From: Papio anubis
Taxonomy: Eukaryota; Chordata; Mammalia; Primates; Cercopithecidae
Assembly (NCBI RefSeq): GCF_008728515.1
Contig: NC_044984.1
Location: forward strand, 96,395,181-96,459,180
Length of the DNA stretch: 64,000 nucleotides
Direction: 5' to 3'
The notes beneath the pieces were generated by a model, which made no database searches, had not been told where the DNA came from, and was given only the letters and a program-made list of their open reading frames with translations. The stretch's first letter is position 1; each line of letters begins with the position of its first letter. Positions 59,401-64,000 of the stretch are shown here, in pieces. The position numbers and the translations under genes were made by a program.

Positions 59401-62400
59401 TCAGTCTCCGTGCTGTGCACCCACTGTCCAACAAGCCCCAGTGAGATGAACCTGGTACCTCAGTTGGAAATGCAGAAATCACCCGTCTTCTGCGTTGCTC
59501 ATGCTGGGAGCTGTAGACTGGAGCTCTTCCTATTCCGCCATCTTGGAACCTCCTCCTAAAGATTTAACCTTTATAGATTCATTGAGGACTTTTGACTTCA
59601 TTATATGACAAATGTATGACTTCATTAGGTGGCAAATAATATTTTGGCTTTCTTTCTTTGGAATTAGCTTCTTAGTTTGCATCTGACTGGCAATCGTGTT
59701 AATAGAGGCTATTTTTTTTTTTTTGCCTTAAATTGTCTTATTGAGAAACTTTTACAATATTCCATTGCATAAAGCAGATGAAAGTATTAATTTTATACCT
59801 TTATGGAAAGCAGTTAAAGTACCTGTGATTGACTGTCAGATTTGAAAATGATATAACTGGGATCTAACAAGAAGAAACAGGTTTTTAAAATTGTATTACA
59901 TTTTATCACCACTTTTTCCCCTCAAAACAATGATTTTACTTTAAATAAGAGAAGAGAAAGGAAATTGACATTTTTGATTACCTGTCATTTGTCAGGTGTT
60001 ATTTAATCTGTGTAATCTCATTTTATAACCAAGGAAACTGACTGAAGGGTTTCAGTATCTTACCCAAGGTCACATAGCCCATTAGTGCTCTTAAGTAGAC
60101 CTGTCTTTTCTCTAATGACAACAAAACATCTAGTCAATTAAAAATGTAAAGTTTTAAAATTTTGAATTATTAGAAATATATGATATAATGTACAGAGTAC
60201 AAATGCTTTGGAAAATGTGTAACTCTTGCTTTTCTCATTTTATTCTTGTGAAATACAATCCTTCTTATGTCCATCAGAGAATTAAAGTGCTGAACATTTT
60301 GAACTTCCTTCATATATTAGCCAGCTGGCATGTTTTCCTAGCAAAATATTTTCTGATTTGACCACAGACTCTCTCAATCAGTTGTTACTGGTTTGAATAA
60401 TAGAATATGCTGTCATGGTGGGCACCTGATCATGAAAACTGATATCTGGAGTGCATTTTTATTTGGATTTAAAATGTTTTTACAATCCCAGTATAAACAC
60501 TGTTAATCTAGTCAAAACTTTTTCTCACAAGATCAAGAGCTTACATAGTTTTACTTTAACTAGTTATAGTCAAAAGGGTAAGAATAAGTTGTGCATTTAC
60601 ATTACACAAAATCTTATTTTAAACATGAAGGATGTCAGACTAAGAATAGTTTTGCAAATTTTTGAGATAAAACAGTTTAGTTTTAAAACTAAATAACTGG
60701 ATTTATTTAATTTAAATACCATTTGGAAATTTTCTGATGTGTATGTAACCTTTGTGGGGTTGGGGAGTAAGTGTACAGTTTTTGGTACAATGCTGGAAAA
60801 TTACAAATATGTCCTACATTTGGAGAATAGATCCAATGTTTGAGAGTTACCGATTTTTTGGGGGGGGGGGTTATTCATGGAACTAGTTTCATGAAATAGA
60901 ATTAATTTCCATTTTCATGACACAACAGGCCCCTGCACTAAGGACAATTAGGATAATTTTTTTAGTTGTGTTTATATAGATGAGTAAAGAGCTGCTTCTT
61001 TTAAGGCAGTTGGACACTTTGTCTTAAATGTGGATAGTGAGTAGTAACAGTGGCTAATTATTATAGGAAGTATAAAAATGCAGATTTAAAAGGGTCAAAT
61101 ATATAGAAAATAATATTCAGGAGTACTTAATTTCTTTCTATTTTTGTTGGGTAAAGGTTATATTGTAGTTTAGTTCTAGTGAACTGTAGTTGTACTTCAA
61201 TACCCACCCATCTTTAAATGCAATTAATGGACAGATCTTGGTGTTAATGGAAACTACTAAAATATTAAAGGAACTTAAATATGGAAGACAGCAATGTATT
61301 ACATTTCATAAACCATATATAGATACTTAAAAATATTTAGTACTCATGGTGTATTAGAAAGGAGTAGTTAGAATTGGCCAGGCGCGGTTGCTCACGCCTG
61401 TAATCCCAGCACTCTGGGAGGTGGAGGCGGGCGGATCACGAGGTCAAATCAAGACCATCCTGGCTAACACAGTGAAATCCCGTCTCTACTAAAAAATACA
61501 AAAAATTAGCAGGGCGTAGTGGCGGGCCACCTGGTAGTCCCAGCTACTCGGAGGCTGAGGTAGGAGAATGACATCAACCCGGGGGGCAGAGCTTGCAGTG
61601 AGCTGAGATCGCACCACTGCACTCCAGCCTGGGAGACAGAGCGATACTCCGTCTCAAAAACAAACAAACAAACAAACAAACAAAAGGAGTAGCTAGAATT
61701 TAATTTTTGCTGAATTAGGGCTGGCAGCTTTTGGAAGGCATCATTATTAATTTCATTAATAAGGGAGCAGAATGGAATCAATAAAAAAACCCTTCAACTT
61801 GTTCACTGAGAGAACTTATTATGCAGATATTGAAGACTTTAAAGAAAGTTTTATAGTTAGGTAAAATATTGGCATGCAAACATGTTGGTAACATTAGTGG
61901 GTCTCTAAGCAACTATATGTCACTGTGGCCAGGTTATAATCTGTTTTATTTCTTGTGGGAAAAATAGAAACTCTGTCAAAAAAGAGAAAGAAAGAATAAT
62001 TTTGCCTGATTACTAACATCTGACAACTTACAGAAAGAAACCTGTGTCTTTTTAGCACTTGTTTGTTACAGTTTCATGTGTCCATGAGCTGAGAAGAATC
62101 AAAATTAATGTCTGGCTCAAGATTTTACACTTGGTCTTAGCCAAAAGGCCAAGAAGCAATGGCTCAAGGTTTTAGCACTGATGTTTTGCTTTCCTTGTAA
62201 TAGTAATGAAACATAATTTAAAAAAATTAATCTTTATGACCTTATTTTAAGACTAAAGCCTTGGAATATTATGTTATGTGGGAATTCACTATGGCATTGA
62301 GAATTTTAAATACGAGATTAAAAATAGATTAGCCAAAAGAACTAAAAGGAACTAAAAAGAATCAAAATTTTCCCCTATCAGTAGTATTTAAGTATACTTT

Positions 62401-62952
62401 ACTGCCCACCTATCCATCCACTATGGGTAGAAGAAGGTTGACAAATTTCAAGAAATGTAGCAGTGACTATGTATGTACCATTTTTGTCATGTGCAAACTT
62501 GCCTTAGTTGTTCATATTTTATAAAATCATGAAAACCTTTTTCTTTTATATCTGGTTTCCAAAATTGTCTCATAGTTCAACTTGGGTGTTCTCTTCAAAC
62601 CCACAAAAATTGAATGTAGACTTTAACAAAATTTAGTTTGTATTTCTTATCTCAGTTATAAGTTATTGAATATTCTGGGACTCAACTTTATCTCTTTTTT
62701 TGGCATTATCTTTTGCAGCACAGTGGAGAATTTACAGTCTCTCTCAGTGATGTTTTATTGACGTGGAAATACTTACTCCATGAGAAATTGAACTTACCTG
62801 TTGAAAATATGGACGTGACTGACCATTATGAGGACATTAGGAAGATTTATGATGATTTCTTGGAGAATAGTAATATGTTAGATCTGATCGATGTTTATAA
62901 AAAATGTAGGATTTTGACTTCTAATTGTGAAAATAATAAAACAATATGCCCT
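47278..62952 (+). CDS. PARPBP: PARPBP (PARI), PCNA-interacting partner, residues 1-129 only
   Basis: PARI is a UvrD-helicase-like protein without helicase activity that binds SUMO-PCNA and RAD51 and restrains homologous recombination at forks (family knowledge). Two coding exons lie in the window, 47278-47430 and 62719-62952. They join in phase 0 to 129 codons with no stop. The N-terminus reads MAVLNQKSVLDMIKEF, matching human PARPBP. The helix-rich segment here contains no PCNA or SUMO motif; those are C-terminal, and most of the roughly 580-residue protein lies right of the window. The ATG follows the acceptor by only three bases, so the UTR is nearly all in exon 1. Divergent from NUP37 and driven by the same promoter. 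Identity is secure; function comes from the family and is not visible in this fragment. Confidence 0.96.
48500..49150 (-). mobile_element. L2-class LINE fragments, antisense
   Basis: 'gaacaaatactgagtttttactgtgtgttagaca' and, further on, 'aaggtggtcagggaaggcctc...cagccctgaggtggg'. A second similar copy begins at 49020 ('cttctactatatgctaggc'). These are ancient LINE-derived repeats. The 64-codon frame at 48774 is part of this. Confidence 0.55.
49871..50165 (+). mobile_element. Alu with a deletion in the right arm
   Basis: GGGGCCGGGGGCGGTGGCTC head. 'gcagtgagcc' joins 'actgtactccag' directly, losing about 14 bp. (AAAT)n tail. Confidence 0.95.
50471..50780 (+). mobile_element. Alu
   Basis: GGCTAGGCACACTGACCCATAC head, A/G-rich tail (AAAAAAAGAGAGAG). 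Confidence 0.9.
51150..51245 (+). mobile_element. MIR fragment
   Basis: 'ggcttgggttcacagcc' and 'gctgagtgaccttagacaaatcactt'. Confidence 0.6.
51318..51510 (-). mobile_element. Hybrid Alu: antisense part joined to a sense Alu tail
   Basis: 51318-51461 is an antisense Alu from its T run to 'ctgggactacag'. Then 'gatgaaactccatctcaggaaaaac' (51465 on) is the 3' end of an Alu in sense orientation with an A-rich tail. Confidence 0.75.
51687..51980 (+). mobile_element. Alu inserted in the L1
   Basis: 'gactggacacagtggctcaag' to 'gactctgtctcaaaagaaaa'. Confidence 0.94.
52557..52852 (+). mobile_element. Alu inserted in the L1
   Basis: 'gctgggcatggtggctcacacc' to 'gaccctgtctcaaaaaag'; L1 3' UTR resumes after it. 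Confidence 0.95.
52940..54366 (-). mobile_element. L1 ORF2 3' half, antisense, with an internal tandem duplication
   Basis: Reversed ORF2 from 'ccattttgagttgatttttgt' to 'ttttttggaagagttc'. A 58-59 bp block is repeated in tandem at 53246-53362. Stops and frameshifts throughout. Confidence 0.88.
54367..55278 (+). mobile_element. Inverted 5' segment of the same L1 (ORF2 linker and RT start, sense)
   Basis: Sense ORF2 from 'cacagaacattcttcaagatag' to 'ctcattttatgaggccag'. The 99-codon frame at 54984-55283 is the start of the reverse transcriptase region, including the Pro-Gly-Pro-Asn-Gly-Phe motif. It is a broken remnant: earlier frames are interrupted and the RT active site is not in it. Confidence 0.85.
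55285..55740 (-). mobile_element. Old L1 fragment, antisense, split by an Alu
   Basis: 'ttcatatccttttcttattttactattgagttg' before the Alu and 'tattttagatattctctttgttataaattttgtt' after it are reversed L1 ORF2 3' sequence. Confidence 0.5.
55350..55652 (-). mobile_element. Alu, antisense
   Basis: 'gtgagataggctctcactctgtcacccagg' to 'catgagccactgtgtctgacc'; the T run has become (GTTTTT)n. Confidence 0.92.
55735..56240. other. Possible old LTR-like repeat, not identified
   Basis: 'gagaattaaattgacataagacagatcaacaggagaaa' looks like a dispersed LTR-derived sequence I cannot place. No coding content. Confidence 0.3.
56421..56438 (-). mobile_element. 18-bp Alu stub with 16-bp target-site duplication
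   Basis: TCCCACATCATTTTTT occurs at 56405-56420 and again at 56439-56454. Between them is TTTTCGAGATGGAGTCAC, the reversed last 14 or so bases of an Alu plus part of its tail. Confidence 0.85.
56460..57315. other. Unique intronic sequence, no gene seen
   Basis: PARPBP intron 2. Nothing recognised apart from a short TG-rich patch near 57060. Confidence 0.5.
57320..57604 (-). mobile_element. Alu (young-looking), antisense
   Basis: T run, GAGACAGAGTCTTGCTCTTTG, to 'gcgtgagccaccacg'. Confidence 0.95.
57873..59556 (-). mobile_element. L1PA-like element with a large internal deletion
   Basis: 57873-59140 is the reversed 3' UTR and ORF2 C-terminal end; 59146-59556 is the reversed first 410 or so bp of the L1 5' UTR, ending GGAACCTCCTCC. 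The YY1-type CCGCCATCTTGG is at 59535-59546. About 4.5 kb (rest of 5' UTR, ORF1, most of ORF2) is missing. The 261-codon frame 58697-59482 (minus) crosses the joint and is not a gene. Confidence 0.92.
59560..61370. other. Mostly unique intron with one MIR remnant and a G run
   Basis: PARPBP intron 2. A reversed MIR core lies at about 59990-60110 ('ataaccaaggaaactgactgaaggg', 'cccaaggtcacatagccc'). A run of 10 G sits at 60860-60869. No exon or RNA gene seen. Confidence 0.55.
61376..61684 (+). mobile_element. Alu (AluY-like)
   Basis: GGCCAGGCGCGGTTGCTCACG head, CpG-rich for an Alu, (CAAA)n tail. Two small deletions against consensus. Confidence 0.96.
62127..62160 (-). pseudogene. Truncated U2 snRNA retrocopy (5' end only)
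   Basis: The minus strand from 62160 reads ATTGCTTCTTGGCCTTTTGG and on through CTAAGACCAAGTGT. This matches the first 34 or so bases of U2 snRNA with three substitutions. It breaks off there and has no poly(A). Near-identical direct repeats flank it: GGCTCAAGATTTTA (62114-62127) and GGCTCAAGGTTTTA (62161-62174). That marks an L1-type insertion. It lies in PARPBP intron 2, 560 bp before exon 3. Not functional: the Sm site and stem-loops III and IV are missing. Confidence 0.88.
62719..62952 (+). CDS. PARPBP: PARPBP exon 3 (residues 52-129)
   Basis: 234 nt after acceptor TCTTTTGCAG. It opens with His-Ser-Gly-Glu-Phe and ends Lys-Thr-Ile-Cys-Pro129, then the perfect donor GTAAGT. Acidic and helix-forming (Asp-His-Tyr-Glu-Asp-Ile-Arg-Lys-Ile-Tyr). 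The open frame continues past the donor but is intronic there. Confidence 0.96.
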
Positions 62953-64000
62953 GTAAGTATTTTTTTAAACAATTCTATTTTAATCAAATTAAAATTTAGC
63001 TCTATTTATTTTAAATTATACTATCACCAGTTATAGTAACTTGGTAATGTTTTTGCTTTGTGAATCGTGTTAAAAATGGGAAAATTTAGCTACCTGAAAG
63101 CTACTTATTACTTGAAAGAAATATTTTGGTGGTAAATTTTCTTGGACTTGTGTTATTGTTATTTCGTTGCTATGAGAATAGCTTCTAATTAGACCAAAAA
63201 TTTGTAACAAAGAAATTTGTCCCAAATGATTTCTTTTTGATTCATGTCAAAGATTGCTTTCGTATTTCACTTCCTTGATTTAGTGTGCACCTGTTCATTT
63301 GGCATATGTTGGATAAATGATTGGTATGACTTTTTCTATGGATTAATAATGTTATTTTACTACGTATAGGTATCATTTATGAGAATAGTATTATGCAATA
63401 TACATGAGATAATAGACTATTCCATTTTTGTACAAGCATTTTTTTTTTAATGGAGTATAAATTTAAAAATTAAATGGAGTAGTATCCCTTGCAGCTTGGT
63501 TTTGTCTATGTTAGAATTTATAAATTGTTTTAGAATATATTTGGGTATATCTAGTTATTTTTAAAGTGTTGGAAATATTTTTGGTTATTTGAATATTTAC
63601 TGAGTGCCAATAAAGTAGTAAATAGTGGCAATAAATAACTGTAGCTGGAATTAGAAGAAAATGTTTACTATATTTTATAAGATATTCAATTATTTTATAA
63701 ATGTTTCAATGTAATACTTGAGAACAGTGTTTTAGCTGATTATAGTAGAAACCTCCACTACAATAGTTATTTAGAGAAAACAGAAGTATAACTCTTTTAT
63801 TTAAGATGTCTAAAGAAACGCAACCAGGACTGATATGATAGCTCCATGGTTATCTGACACCTGGACTTTCTCTGTCATTCTGCTCCCTCATTTTAGTCCT
63901 TGGTCCCTACCCTCAAGACCATTTTATGTTCCAAGATGAACATTGGAGCTCCAGCCATTATATTCATTATACTGGTATTCCTTGCACCAAGAAGTAGTAA
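62953..64000. other. Start of PARPBP intron 3, nothing recognised
   Basis: AT-rich, no repeat or exon seen to the right edge. Confidence 0.6.

Noticed and set aside
58697..59482. 261-codon open frame on the minus strand, the longest in the window
   Set aside because: It crosses the joint of a deleted L1: the first part is reading through 5' UTR and the rest is ORF2 C-terminal sequence. No independent gene.
62713..63036. 107-codon plus-strand frame extending past PARPBP exon 3
   Set aside because: Only 62719-62952 is exon. A perfect GTAAGT donor ends it and the extra residues are intronic.
1..64000. CRISPR arrays, operons, ribosome binding sites, tRNA or rRNA genes
   Set aside because: The DNA is mammalian. 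No regularly spaced repeats, no cloverleaf with A and B boxes beyond the Alu and MIR SINEs, and no rRNA sequence was recognised.

Overview
This is vertebrate nuclear DNA and almost certainly human, or a very close primate. The evidence is dense Alu SINEs in both orientations, L1PA-like LINE-1 3' ends, MIR/L2 fossils, MaLR/ERV LTRs, long AT-rich introns with GT-AG splice sites, and exons that translate to two recognisable human proteins. The pair corresponds to the NUP37-PARPBP locus, which I place on chromosome 12q from knowledge, not from anything in the window. There is no bacterial, phage or CRISPR content.

Left two thirds (1 to about 45.7 kb): NUP37 on the minus strand, encoding a WD-repeat nucleoporin of the Nup107-160 (Y) complex. 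A non-coding first exon, the start-codon exon and seven more coding exons are present. All coding junctions keep frame and give residues 1-289. The protein is 326 aa from family knowledge, so the last coding exon (about 37 residues) and the 3' UTR lie left of base 1. Introns hold Alus, MIRs, old L1 pieces, three LTR remnants in one cluster (31.4-34.2 kb) and several simple repeats.

Centre (about 45.4-45.85 kb): one small CpG-rich bidirectional promoter. NUP37 exon 1 leaves to the left and PARPBP exon 1 to the right. Between them are an ETS-like site, an inverted CCAAT box, a GC-rich CDE-like element and a CHR-like TTTGAA. This is the arrangement of G2/M cell-cycle promoters.

Right third (about 45.7-64 kb): the 5' part of PARPBP (PARI, C12orf48) on the plus strand: non-coding exon 1, exon 2 with the ATG (residues 1-51) and exon 3 (residues 52-129). 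The rest lies to the right. Its 15.3-kb intron 2 is packed with L1 and Alu, including an L1 reduced to its two ends and an L1 with an inverted 5' part.

I found no undescribed biological system. The items most worth a second look are small: a truncated U2 snRNA retrocopy with target-site duplication, an 18-bp Alu stub with a 16-bp duplication, a T-tailed Alu, an Alu carrying about 90 bp of foreign sequence, two twin-priming L1 inversions, a perfect 20-bp inverted repeat, the CCAAT/CDE/CHR promoter, and a weak NUP37 donor site. The longest open frames, including one of 261 codons, are L1 or Alu artefacts.
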